Of a DNA stretch of 64,000 nt, positions 25,201-36,172 are shown in pieces. Each line of letters starts with the position of its first letter. Within the stretch, counting starts at the first letter, position 1. This stretch comes from Schistocephalus solidus (taxonomy: Eukaryota > Platyhelminthes > Cestoda > Diphyllobothriidea > Diphyllobothriidae). The notes below the pieces were generated by a model that saw nothing but the letters and a program-made list of their open reading frames with translations, had not been told where the DNA came from and searched no databases. The stretch lies in assembly GCA_017591395.1 (NCBI GenBank), contig WEDG01001075.1:62001-126000 (forward strand). Direction: 5' to 3'. A program made the translations under genes and the position numbers.

Positions 25201-25563
25201 TAGGCTCAATGCTTGTACAGTTGTGCACGGAAAATAATGGTCCTCCTGCTTTTCAATATTCGATGGAGTACGTATGGAAGCGAGGGTCGAAGCTCATTTT
25301 AAGAAGCATGGAAACGGAAATTATTTATATGTGCACCTTATTTTAGCAGGATTGAAAAAGCTGAACACATGGCAAAAGGAATTTATATTCAAAACTGTTT
25401 TAACTAGAGTAAACCTACCGAGATCAAACTTGCCTTTTAAGGCAGAGATGAAAGTTACTTATAACTTTTTAAATATTTACAATTTCTATACCAATTGTTA
25501 GTTCGCCATTTTGTTTCCCAATTCACAAAACATATTTTAGTCTTAATTTATGTGAGAATACAA
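22229..25563. other. AT-rich stretch, no supported gene
   Basis: No recognised coding or repeat sequence. Three short overlapping plus-strand ORFs at 25040-25501 have no domain and conflicting frames. Confidence 0.5.
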
Positions 25564-25570
25564 AATGAAG

Positions 25571-26876
25571 TGGCAGTTCGACAGTCGATTTCGACGAGGT
25601 CCACCGTATGCTCCACACCAGGTGGTGCAGGGACAGTGACTTGCGCGTTATTTAGTTTTAAGTGATAGTAGCCTTGCGCTGCAGCTACTGCACTCTCTCC
25701 TCCTCCCCCACATGAGCCCGGTCTAATGACACAGTCAAGAAAACCGGAAATGGGAGAGTGCGCAGGTGGCTGGTGAGGCCGGAACCGCCCCTGGGCGTAC
25801 CACCACACCTGGCTCGGATCCCAAAGAGTGATAGTACCATAAAGATCACATTAAAAAGTAGCCATTGCAGCCTGACTCTCAGTCCACCACTCCACACAAA
25901 AGCACCCATTAGGCTGACCACGCGGTCCGAGTTATCCCATCAGTTGGCAACCTTCCAAGCTACGGCTTTTAGCGCACCGTCAGTTTTAAGCGCGTCAGAT
26001 TGTTTATAGTGAGGAACATGCGCTGAGATGTCGACCTCACTCTCTCCACAACCCCCACCATCAAACACTGTCCGAACCGGTCAGTTGCCTGATGTGGGAG
26101 TGGGCACATTGGCTGACGGATCGGCGTACCCGTCTTCGCACGCCACAGCACAACCTGGTCCCCATAACGCACACACCAGGATTCACAAACTCAGGGGATA
26201 TGGAGCAGCCATCGCCGTCTTACTCCCAGTCCACTGGTCAGCCACTCGACACACACAGCACATACACTGAGCCGACGGCGTGGTCTGGTGGAAGCGACAG
26301 ATTGACAGACTTTCCAGCTACGGTTTCTAGGAAACCGTGATATTCTCTGGTAAATGGTGATTGTGAGGGTGTTGTAGATGTATTGGTGTAGGTAGTGTGC
26401 GCTGATGTAGGTTAGCCTACGGTGGTTTACCGGAGGTTGTCATGGAGGCGCATGTGTCCTTACAGGCCCATGCGGTGTGTAAATGTGCGGGAGCAGTGAG
26501 GGCAGTGAAGGCGGGCGCGTCGACTGTATGTCGGAGCCCTAGGCACTGCTTCACTAGCCTCCGTGCGATGGATTCGCAGGTGACCGACCAGGCCGATGCG
26601 GGAGTTGAAGTTGCGGGCGCAGTGTAGGCAGGAGAAATCGGTAGAGGCTGGGGCGATGTCATTCATGGTAGTGGGGGTGGCACGGGCGCTTAAAATGGCA
26701 AGAGCGGAGGGTGTGCATGGTGTATCGGTGTTGTCGGCATTGTGGTGTATTCCGCTGTCAGGGATGCGCATGTGACCGAATAGGCCCATGCGATGAGTGA
26801 ATGCGCGAGGACAGTGAGGGCAGTGGAGGCGACGATCTCTGCTGTGTGATGGTGCTCCAGGCACTGGCTCACCGGT
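25571..26876 (-). mobile_element. LINE copy 1, 5'-truncated (zinc-finger tail plus 3' UTR)
   Basis: The element reads right to left. Zinc-finger coding sequence at 26876-26430 is followed by the 3' UTR, which ends at about 25571 with the family's terminal sequence (minus-strand GGTCGAACTG-like, here GTCGAACTGCCA). The 3' UTR matches the LINE copy at 48.0-49.4 kb through both of its internal modules. There is no EN or RT, because the 5' truncation falls inside the zinc-finger region. AATGAAG flanks both sides (25564-25570 and 26909-26915), a possible 7-bp target-site duplication. No poly(A) tail follows the 3' end. Confidence 0.8.
26460..26864 (-). pseudogene. LINE C-terminal C2H2 zinc-finger fragment
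   Basis: Three C-x2-C-x12-H-x3-H type fingers are visible in order. The first is CPHCPRAFTHRMGLFGHMRI followed by P (last His lost). The second, CLHCARNFNSRIGLVGHLRI with His following, is intact. The third is CPHCSRTFTHRMGL, cut by a stop and continued in another frame. The fingers repeat the pattern at the end of the 48-53 kb LINE protein, so this is a detached LINE C-terminus and not a host transcription factor. The frame is entered at a truncation and has no start. Confidence 0.75.
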
Positions 26877-26905
26877 GATGTTGGTGTTAAGTCAACACCA
26901 ACATC
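26877..26905. repeat. perfect 12-bp inverted repeat at the LINE 5' junction
   Basis: GATGTTGGTGTT and its exact reverse complement AACACCAACATC are separated by AAGTC. The palindrome sits precisely between the point where LINE homology stops and the putative target-site duplication, and it has no counterpart in the other LINE copies. Confidence 0.8.
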
Positions 26906-27106
26906 AATAATGAAGAAGGAACGTGCAAAAGACAATGAAACTGATATAAAAGGCTATATTTCGGATCCTCCATCGCATGCAACCATTAAGTATTTCCGAA
27001 CCGCAAATAAAACTACAAGTAGAGTTAATGACACAGAATACTCATGAACCATCAGATCATTTTAAGTGCTAACGTAAAAATTCAATATTTGTGGCATATT
27101 TTTCAG

Positions 27107-27154
27107 GAAGGATCAATGAAGCTCACGTAAACGATTTCTTGCATGCAATCGCAG
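27107..27154 (+). CDS. possible micro-exon, unrecognised
   Basis: A 48-nt block is bounded by a canonical acceptor (CATATTTTTCAG) and a CAG|GTAGTG donor. In the open frame it reads RINEAHVNDFLHAIA, with the same intron phase as the 3' edge of the 22121-22228 candidate. The good splice signals and phase match are suggestive but could be chance. The 4.9-kb interval between them contains the LINE copy at 25.6-26.9 kb. Confidence 0.2.
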
Positions 27155-28860
27155 GTAGTGGTGCACGGATTATAATAAATAATTTATTATCACCGAAGGA
27201 GCCATGCAGTACGTATTCAGTCAATATAAGAAATAAGTTACAGCCTATGGAAAAAGGTTTTGCGCCATATAGTCGCTAACAATTAGCACCCAATAAAGGT
27301 ATTCATCATTGGAAGTCGAACTGCCAGCAGGAGATTTGACACACAAAGAAGGTTATTGTTTGTTAAGAAGAAACATCAAGTAAAGATAAGAAATATTTTT
27401 TCTTTAAGTAGGTCAAGGATATGATATTAGCTTTAAAGTGCAGCTTAAATAGAGATGTAATTGAACTTTGCTTTCGACACACATTAAAAACCGCGAATAG
27501 TCATGTTGACAGAGAGACGGAAGGATAACGCCTATTGTTAGAGGCATAAGGAAAATTTTACTACATTTTTTTAAATGTGAAGAGTTTAATGAGGTTGGCA
27601 TCATGGTGGTCTTTAAAATTGCCATGAGTAACAATACGTAAAAGAGGTTCATGTAAGGGCAAAGGGCGGAAAGAGAAACTATGTATAATACGTTTGCCTT
27701 CTTGACTCAGACAGCAGATTGGTACCTGAATTTGGGAGGAGGACGAGACCGAGGCGAGAGGCTGCTCTTTTTCCTGTCTTTACCTTAACTAGTGTGCTTG
27801 CAAACTATCATGATGCACTAAAATCAATGTCCTGGAAGTTTATCAAATTATTAGCTTATAAAATCCTCCTCTAAGAATGAAGAGGTGGGCTACATTTGCT
27901 CGTTTCAAGTGTGCCCTCTATGAAAGTGTCACATTGATGTGTTCTGAGCTGACCTTGCTCCATTGTGCGCAAACACGTCCTAAGTGACAATCGTGTTCAT
28001 TTCATTTAGTTTTATAAACCACTGTGCAAGATTCCGTCTGCAATCCTCTTGACCAAGTTTTGGCACACCACTCAGATGGAAAGGTAGAGTGTAATGCAGT
28101 TATTGTTGCGCAAATCTATTCTATCCATAAACGAATAGACTCAAAGTTAACCTGTCATGCACTAGTCAACCTGCTAGACACATGATTAAAATCGTCGTTC
28201 CAATGGATAGCCTCTTGGTTATAGGTGTTGATCGCAGTTAAGGTTGCTCGAAAGGCAACCAGGATAAGGAAAATTGAAATTTTCTTTAGTTTCATTTTAT
28301 GCGATTAATTGCCTTGGAAATTTAAGATCCGTAGGCACCTTTTTCTTGTCTCAAGTCCTTGCTGAGTAAGAGTGCAGCTGTACATTAACATGATTTTTAC
28401 GATAGAGAGAGCTACTCTTTTTTTAATGTAAATTCTACAAATTTTAGTAAAAAAATCCTGCATTCACCGTGAATAAGTTTGGGCATACAAATCACAAAAC
28501 ACCGGATGATCACAAAGGAATGGCCGTAGAATGCAGATATTGACAACATGAACAGTCACCATTAAATGCGTCTCATAACATCGATCAAATTGAATTTCCT
28601 TCAAAACGGTGCCAGCGTCGTACGCTGATGTCCTCATTATTGTTTTTCGAATAAACAAATAGGGTTAAAATCCGGTAGATAATGGGTTAAATAGGCCAAT
28701 CGACCTACATATAAGAGGATTGACATGCCAATGAAGAGCAGAAAAGATGGCGGCACAATTTCGTTCGCAAAGGTAAGTGTTCCGGGGTGAAATTCAGGAA
28801 AATGTAAAGTGCTCACCAAACTGGTTTATTTTGTCATTGACATTTTGGAGAGCTTTACTG
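27155..28860. other. AT-rich stretch, no supported gene
   Basis: Nothing recognised; the ORFs are short and featureless. The last few hundred bases adjoin the 3' end of a minus-strand PLE remnant. Confidence 0.45.
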
Positions 28861-29480
28861 GCTCTCAATTTTAAAGCGCTACTGGTAATATTGATCAGTG
28901 TCTTGAAGTACAGACTGAACTTGTTGGCCTGTGGAGTGATCGATTTTTTTCTCGTTCACTACCTCGGCCTCTGCGTGGATATTTGCAGCTGCACAGCCAT
29001 TGGTGTTGGGCAACTTCATATCGGTCGAGTGAGTGGTAAGCCAACCTTCTCTGCCAATTAGTTCGTCGCGGGGCCATCGTTCCGGTGTAACTATTTTGTC
29101 CTGGTCTCTATGTATACAAGGATGCAGAACATAATGAGTTTTTGGAAGGTCTATATGCCTGTTGATAGTCTTAGCATCTGAATACCATACCTCAAGCGAA
29201 AGTCTTTCGACTTTTGAGGTTCCTAGGTCAATGCTAGTTGCTAATTGAATTTCAAAAAGTGTGGCCACTTTCCGATATGAATTGCAAGCTGTGAGTTTGT
29301 GTCGAGCATCCAAGCCGCCAGTTTGCGCTTATGCAGGCGTGCCTGCAATTTCTCCGATGGATTTGCTTGGAGATAGTCAATGTCTGCGTCGCATAACACT
29401 GCAGCTGATAGACGAGACTCGCAGGTTCATAAAACACTAGCTGAAATTCTGCAATGTGGTTTTGATTCAAAAGAATATTT
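28861..29480 (-). mobile_element. Penelope-like element remnant (GIY-YIG endonuclease)
   Basis: Three collinear minus-strand pieces in three frames rebuild a GIY-YIG domain. LVYQLQC (about 29425) supplies the first strand. SEKLQARLHKRKLAAWMLDT (about 29360-29300) supplies the R...H.. helix, with the usual EH replaced by KR. The 29313-28879 frame then gives FEIQLATSIDLG, SLEVWYSDAKTINRHIDLP and THYVLHPC, the LE.W.S...INRHIDLP..Y signature of PLEs. The C-terminal tail runs on to about 28880. The catalytic Glu is not seen and there are two frameshifts. It is a separate subfamily from the 5-9 kb copies, with a more canonical INRHIDLP block. Confidence 0.7.
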
Positions 29481-29961
29481 TAGTAATGCTTGGATGATTT
29501 AGTACCTCGCTGCAAAAACCTCTGATGTACCAGTATCCTCAGAAATTCGGTTTTGTGTCACCTGATAAGATGGGTAGGAGCATTAATTTGTAATCTGGAG
29601 ATCAAACAGGGATATTCCACATCATCTTATAAAAGACATTACTAAAAACGTCAAATAACCAGTCATACAATTAAGTATTTTGGTACAGTTGTCTTCTATG
29701 GCCACCTTAACAAGATACTGGGACGGAAACGCCCCGCTTATTTAAAAAAGGTAACCTTGCGATTTAATTTCGGGAAAGGTCAATATTGTCATGACTTAAC
29801 CTTAGCAAGAACCCTATCATTAAACTAAATGTATGCCTTCATATAAATCTTCGCAATACCCTGAAACATAAATCTATTGTTATCACGAGCGCAAAACATA
29901 ACCCTTAATATTCTCCTGAACCTAACCACCATTGCGACTTAAGCCAACCTATAACTTTACC
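29481..29961. other. spacer, no supported gene
   Basis: Nothing recognised. The left part could be decayed PLE sequence upstream of the GIY-YIG remnant, but no motif supports it. Confidence 0.4.
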
Positions 29962-30512
29962 ATGCGCCCACTCCCACATCAGACAACTGACCGGCTCGGA
30001 TGGTGGCCTGATTGTGTGGAGTGGGGGAGAGAGTGAGGGTCAACAGCTCCACGTATTTTCCTCACTATGAACAATCTGACGCACTTGAAACTATCACGGT
30101 GCGCTTAAAGCCGTGGCTTGGAAGGTTGCCAACTGACGGGATAACTCGGACTGCGTGGTCAGCCCAATGTGTGTTTTGTGCGGAGTGGTTGACTTGCGGA
30201 ATGAGAGTCAGGCTGCAATGGCTCCTTCTTAATGTGGCCTTTATGGCACTGACCATCCGTGGGATCCGAGCCAGGCGTGGCGGTACGCCAAGGGGTTTCT
30301 CCGGCCACGCCAACCACCTGCGCCCTCTCCCATCTCCAGTCTTCTTGATTCTGTCTTGACACCGGGCTCAGGTGGGGGAGGAGGAGAGAGTGCAGTAGCT
30401 GCAGCTCAAGGCTACTATCACTTAAAACTAATTCACGTGCAAGTTACCGTCCCTGCACCACCTGGTGTGGAGTATACGGTGGACCTCGTTGAAATCGACG
30501 GTCGAACTGTCA
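29962..30512 (+). mobile_element. LINE copy 2: ~550-bp 3'-end-only insertion
   Basis: This plus-strand copy contains only the distal 3' UTR module of the LINE, from ATCAGACAACTGACCGG (29978 on) to the shared terminus CGGTCGAACTGTCA at 30512. The flanks TAACTTTACC (29952-29961) and TAACTTACC (30513-30521) look like a target-site duplication with a 1-bp indel. There is no poly(A) or simple-repeat tail. Its 5' end lies within about 16 bp of that of the nested copy at 48856. Open frames within it (30012-30598) are repeat conservation, not genes. Confidence 0.8.
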
Positions 30513-32234
30513 TAACTTACCCTAATCGTAGTCCTTACAATCTCCTTAATACTAACTTTAACTTCCCCAGAATAAGGGTCAAAGCTGCTTGCATTTGATG
30601 TGGCTCCATTTCCCGTGTCCTGTTAAGAAAGCCATGCAAACCAACACTACCACTTGCTTTGCATATGAAAAAGAAAGAACCAATGTAAATAAATTGTGTT
30701 ATTTGATTCTAACACACGACAGCAAGAGGGACCTATTCGTACAACCATGGCTCAAACCGCTTGAGCTTAGAGGCCGCACTAGGAGCTAAGAGTTGTTATA
30801 CACTTGCTAATTATTGAATGTTGCAACCAATGTGCATGCTACATATTATTCTGAGCAGCAACTCCAAGAAGTTACATTTATCTTGCTTTCAGGTAGACGA
30901 CTGCTTGGCGTCTACGTCTTGCTCTCATTTTACTGCATTTCTTTTTTTCACAGATGTCATGGGGTTTACACTTGGCTCCCGATTTTTAACTGTAGGCCTG
31001 GGAGTCCACCTATTGTCTACGTAGTATGCTTTTTTATCCTGCTGGAGTTTTTTATGCAGAGCCGTAAATTCATATTTAATTGCTGGGGTGTGTCTAAATA
31101 GGGCACTTGAAAAAGGCAATTCTTCCTCTTTCGAAAAACTGCTTTTTTTTTCTGCTGTTTCGCTCTTCCTTTCGGTGCACACACATAAAGATGTTTGCTC
31201 AGTGTCGGATGATTACAGGCCCAAATGCTATGACGCTTGTGAGTGTCGTTAGATTTATCTCTAGTTACGGACAAGAAGTTGTTAATTGAGAAGAGTGAGG
31301 CTAATTTTGGCGCTTTCTGTGATTTCTATTATTTAGCGTAGTAAGCGTTTACTTTGCTTTTTGGTGGTGCAAACGCGTTTTGAACTACTCTGGTCAATAG
31401 CTCTAAAATATGGCCGTGTGTCAAACCAAACACACAAGATGGTAAAATCGTTAGAAAAAAACCTAATATTGTCACTTGGTGACCATGGTTTTTAATAAGT
31501 TCTTAAAAGACTCTTCCGGAGAATAATACGTGTGTGTGAATTTTGCAACTGTACAAAATAACAATTGCTGAAACACCGTGTCGTTTGTAAAAGCTCCACC
31601 TTTTGTCTCAATGGTTACCCAAAATCATTATTTAAAAATATACATGTGTTAATTGGCCAGAAGCACTGAGCATTCGTAATGAAACACATACAGTTCATGA
31701 TCTAAGAAAGGAACGATCAAAAACATCGTAGTAAGTTTTTTTAAATGCACATTCAGCCCTCCCCGTATTAATTAAGGTTTTATTGCAATGAACAACCAGC
31801 AGCTCTATAAAAGAAATATCGTAGTTTGGAAATTACTATTTTTTGGTTAACAAATACCCAATTTTGTCAAAACCATAAAATAGGGTCAATTATCAAAGGC
31901 TTAATTTACCTATTAGCAGATAAGTAAAATATAATAAAATGAAAATGTATGAAATAATACAAACATACGTTACACACTAGTTCTTTCCTTTCTGCCATTT
32001 ACGTGCCATACCACTGCTTTTTGGGTTGACGAAGAAACCACCTCGTTACCTATAATGAACATTTCTGAAATTGTTGATGTAAAAGCCAGTTATTACGTCC
32101 TTGAAAAATGAGTAATTGCATCGAATTAACTTCCTTGAAAAATCGCAATAAGATTTTACATAGAATTCAGCATCTGAATGTTAGTAGAACAGCGTACTAT
32201 AATAAGAAATATTTTGCGTTAAATATTGCCATAC
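30513..32234. other. AT-rich stretch, no supported gene
   Basis: No gene is recognised. A 7-bp perfect inverted repeat (GTAGACG/CGTCTAC, 30895-30917) and several overlapping ORFs at 30.8-31.3 kb were seen, but none has a domain. Confidence 0.45.
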
Positions 32235-32586
32235 ATTGCTTAACTACATTGCCATACATTGCTAACTTCCTGAACAAAATGAATTGACGCAGAAATCCTC
32301 AATTCAGAAAAGCGAAAGGTTTAAGGACATAAGAAATTTATATATCAGTATTAATCATTTGTAAATGAACTTGAGCAAAACAAAATAAATACAGTGCATT
32401 AATACAGTGCATTGCTTAACTACATTGCCATACATTGCTAGCTTCCTGAACAAAATAAAGTGACGCAGAAATCCTCAATTCAGAAAAGCGAAATGTTTAA
32501 GGACATAAGAAATTTATATATCAGTATTAATCATTTGTAAATGAACTTGAGCAAAACAAAGTAAATACAGTGCATTAATGCAATTT
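32235..32586. repeat. tandem duplication, 2 x 176 bp
   Basis: The block starting ATTGCTTAACTACATTGCCA at 32235 is repeated from 32411 with only a few differences (for example GCTAAC/GCTAGC, AAAGGTT/AAATGTT). The copies are head to tail with a period of 176 bp. The unit itself is AT-rich and matches nothing else in the window. The duplication lies 0.2 kb upstream of LINE copy 3. Confidence 0.9.
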
Positions 32587-33119
32587 TTTTTGGCCGAATT
32601 TATTGAAAACACTTACAAATCTCTCAGATATTCCCACATTATTCATATATGCAATTTGGGGTGTAGGGGTACTAGTTGGGGTTTGCATCATACAGATTCC
32701 ATTAAATAGCTTAAGTAGTCGTGAATGCTCCTGCGGCCACCTCTCAAAATAATACCGAGCTCTCACCTATGGCTCATCGTAGCTATCGTCTGATTAACAG
32801 CCACACTCGGGAACCTACATGAACAGGGGCTAACCAGGGAAAGGTCTCCAGTGTTGTGTGTGCCTCTACAACATAGTGTGTCTAATTCCCAATCTTTCCA
32901 CCACCTTGCCTCTCAAAAGGTCCTACGGAGGGTGCGACAGCAATCCCGTAGGTGGCACACACTAACTCGGTTCGCTCTTTATTTAAAACAAAACCATCAC
33001 ACAGTATGGAGTTTGACAGCCTCTGGGATAATCCAGTAGACCTATTTACGGACCGCAGTGCTAGCGAGCTCTTGAAGAAAAGGGCTAGAAAATTGTACCC
33101 TAAACAGAGAATTCTCAAA

Positions 33120-34735
33120 TACTGAAGCGTTGGTTGGAGCACTTCAGAAGTTTCCTCAATTGATTATTAGCCATCTGTGATGCAGACATTGATCGGCTCC
33201 CTCGAATGGACACAAACAATGGCATGGATCACAAGCCTTCTCTACCAGAAACCATCTGGGCCGTGCAGCAAACGTCCAGACGCAATCCCGCTGGAAGCCT
33301 GCAAACACGGCGGGCCCCGGCTGGTGGCGGAAGTCACAGCAAATATTCCAGGTGACGTGGTGCAAAGGAAAACATTTTTTTGGATTTTAAATACGCGACC
33401 ATCGTTCATCTCTTCAAGCGGAAGGGAAACTGGCAACTTGGTGATAACAACAGAGGCATCTCATTCCTTAGCATCGCTGGGAAGATATTTGTATGCATCC
33501 TTCTCAATGGTCTGAACAGCCACCAAGAGCAGTTTCTACTCCCGGAAAGCCAATTTTGCTTCCGACGATACCGCGAAACAACCAAAATTATTTTCCCAGA
33601 TCGCCAGCTATAAGAGAAGTGCCAGGAGATGCTTACACCTGTACCTTACCATTGTAGATCTGACGACACGGTGGATCGCGACTAAATGTGAAAATCATGC
33701 AGAAATTCGTCTGTTCTGAACCGATCCGTTCATGGTGCGTTAGCTTCATGACGGGATGATGACGTACGTCTCTGACAATGGAACCGTATCTTAAGCATTC
33801 GCAGTGACCAACTGAGTGAATCAGGGCTGCGAGCTGGCCCTCATTTTATTCATCTCATGTTCTCTGCTTTGCTGATGGACATTTACGGTGATGAGCGCCC
33901 TGGGATCCATATTACCGACAAAACGGACAGGTGAATTGTCAGCATATGCAAGGCCTAACGCGTGTGCCTACGAATACAGTCTATGCTATGCTCTTTGCGG
34001 ATGAACGCGCCCTTAACACCATGAAGGAGGACATGCGATGGAGCATGGACATCCTCGCCGCAGGCCTCGTCCATTTTGGACTTACAATCAATACAGTCAA
34101 AATGTTGGTCATATTCTAACTGCCACCCAGCGTGAAATAAAATGCTCCCAAAATCACTGTTATCGGCGCTCAACACTAAAATGGGAAAAAATTGCTTATC
34201 TGGGAAGCACCCAGTCACGCATAACAAGAATCGATGACAAAGTTGTGAAACATTTCTCTAAAGCCAGCTAGGCATTCGGCCGGCTGCAGGCTTCCTTGTA
34301 TAATTTGCACAATATTGACCTATATAATAAACTAAAGATGTACAAGGCCTTTGTCGTCAAGACACTTCTGTACGGAGCTGAAAACTGAACCGTCTCCTTG
34401 AATCTAGCCAGGAAGCTGAAGCATTTTCACCTCAGCTGCCATTGCAGAATACTGAAATTGAGATGGAAAGATAGCAACCCGGAAATGGAAGTCCTGGAGG
34501 GGACCGGAATCCTCAGTAGTCACGCCATCCTGGAGCAAGTGCAACTAAGGTAGAGCAGAGGCCTGGTGAAAATGGACGAGTAGTTAGTACCCAAACGTCT
34601 TTTCTACACAGATTTTGCTTTGATTGCTCGCGGACAGGGGGAAAAAGGACATCACAAGGAAGCTTTGAATAACTCTCTGAAGCAACTGCAAATCAATCCA
34701 GTGACCGAGGAGGACGTTGCCTAGGACACACTGAC
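33120..34735 (+). pseudogene. LINE reverse transcriptase remnant with FADE in place of FADD
   Basis: Collinear pieces in changing frames include the linker (AISDADIDRLP, 33170s) and 33380-33613 with FKRKGNWQLGD, NNRGISFLSIAGKIF and LLPESQ. 33931-34119 then gives MLFADERALNTMKEDMRWSM, the catalytic motif C region, and 34150-34700 gives YLGSTQSRITRIDDKV, FGRLQ, KMYKAF and LLYGAEN. Motif C reads F-A-D-E because codon 34003-34005 is GAA, replacing the second catalytic Asp by Glu. In-frame stops occur after KAS (34269) and GAEN (about 34387) and at several later points. Motifs A and B lie in a scrambled stretch (33620-33930). Confidence 0.8.
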
Positions 34736-35640
34736 TTGGAGAAGATCCATGAGGCCTGGTGCAGCAATATACGAAGCCGAACGGATCGCTGCTGTCAAGG
34801 CCAAGAGGGCGGCTCACAGTTCACAAGTGCCCCTGATCAACACTGTCAATGCACAAGCCCTGCCAACGTGCCCACGCTGCCAACGCACATTCCGCGAACG
34901 ATTTGGCCTGGTCATACATCTTCTAACTCAATGCAACAACAATCACAGAACGTCAACCTCTGCCTCAAACAACGCGTCGACGAAAAGCTCACCCACATAT
35001 TTTTAGTCCTTCATTACCCTGCTGCCAACAATAACCGACACCTTCCGTCCTCAACTAACTCTTGTGCCACTCACAACGACGATCAACACTTGCCCCACTC
35101 TCACAACCTCAGTGGCCACCTCTGATGACCTGCCGCCTGCTATCATCACCACCACCGCCGCCAGTGCCAGCGACGGGGACTCGGTACTAAGCTGTCCAAA
35201 TTGCGATCGTTCATTCAATTCACACATCGGCCCGATCGGTCGTTTGTGAATCCATCCTACAGAGACAGGCGATCTAGCGCATGGAGTAACAATACGCAGC
35301 AGAGACAGCCACTCCCAATTCCCACACTGTTCCGTACATACACCCACCACATTGGCTTGATTGGACACATGCGCATTCAGGAAAGCAGAGTCCACTGTGA
35401 TGCCAACACATCTAACACATCTTGCGCAAATAGCAACACATCTCCCGGTCCTCCTATGAGCGTGACTGCCAGGACCATTAGCCTAATCTCCGCAGACGTA
35501 GCACCTCCCGACCTCTCCTGTTCTCGTTGTCACCGCACTTGCACATCAAGTATCGGCCTGAACGGTCACGTGTAAACACCTCGCAAACAGACCAACGAAG
35601 CAGAGCCAGGTGCATATTCACGCACTGCATGGGTCAACTT
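34736..35640 (+). pseudogene. LINE C-terminal CCHC and C2H2 finger remnants
   Basis: 34749-35006 gives GAAIYEAERIAAVKAKRAAH then a C-x2-C-x12-H-x4-C finger (CPRCQRTF...H....C), which ends the RT protein of this family. 35064-35249 gives CPNCDRSFNSHIGPIG, a finger whose first His is replaced. After a frameshift, 35201-35575 gives THHIGLIGHMRIQ and CSRCHRTCTSSIGLNGH. The order and spacing match the tail of LINE copies 1 and 4. Frameshifts between fingers show it is not expressed as one protein. Confidence 0.75.
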
Positions 35641-36172
35641 GGCCACATGCGTCTCCATGAGAACTGCGGTAGATCACCTCCATCTATACCACAATAAAAC
35701 ATCTCTCCTCACCGGCCTTTGCTTCTCACATGATCACACGAACCACCACACAAAACACGCTTTCCTTTCGCATATCTGATTGAGAGGCAAGCATGATACT
35801 TGCGTCCTAGTCCATGTGGCTCCTCTCCTGCACGTGTGATCTGAGCTTCAGAATATTGCCGAGTATTGCACTGTGGCTTGAAATGTCGATAACTGATAAT
35901 TACACTCTGAACTCTCCGTCAGTCCAATGTGCGTTGTGTGGAGTGCCTGACTGGTGGTCTGGAAGTCGGGGCGCGATGGCCGCGCTAGCCACCTGCGAAC
36001 TCTCACCGCCTCCTGACTTCTTGACTCAGTTGTGAGATTGGGCTTATGTTTGAAGGATAGAGGGCAGTAACTGCAGCACACGTCTTCTATAATCTAAAAC
36101 TAATCCACGCGCAAGTCCTTGTCCCTGCTCAACCCTACGATGGACATCGTCTGACTTCAACGGTCAAACTAT

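Larger units (their letters stand above)
32820..36172 (+). mobile_element. LINE copy 3, internally deleted and highly decayed
   Basis: The 5' part (32820-33115) matches the 5' region of LINE copy 4 (for example GTGTTGTGTGTGCCTC; CGACAGCAATCCCGTAGG with one change). At about 33115 it jumps straight into the linker upstream of RT, so about 1.4 kb with the whole endonuclease is deleted. RT (33380-34700), CCHC and zinc-finger remnants (34749-35640) and a diverged 3' UTR (35640-36172, ending CGGTCAAACTATC) follow in order. Many stops and frameshifts and a more diverged 3' UTR make it older than copies 2 and 5. The start is approximate. Confidence 0.8.

Noticed and set aside
26460..26864. A host C2H2 zinc-finger gene
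   Set aside because: The fingers match the LINE tails in order and are followed by the LINE 3' UTR, so this is a truncated element.
30356..30598. ORF with a Gly-rich start and TVDLVEIDGRTV, also seen at 49157-49405 and on the minus strand at 25548-25808
   Set aside because: The similarity comes from the shared LINE 3' UTR terminus, not from a protein. It follows the zinc-finger stop codon in copies 1 and 4 and the frame has no independent start.
33177..33515. 112-aa plus-strand ORF in LINE copy 3
   Set aside because: It runs in the wrong frame for the RT. The true LINE frame (AISDADIDRLP, then FKRKGN) lies beside it.
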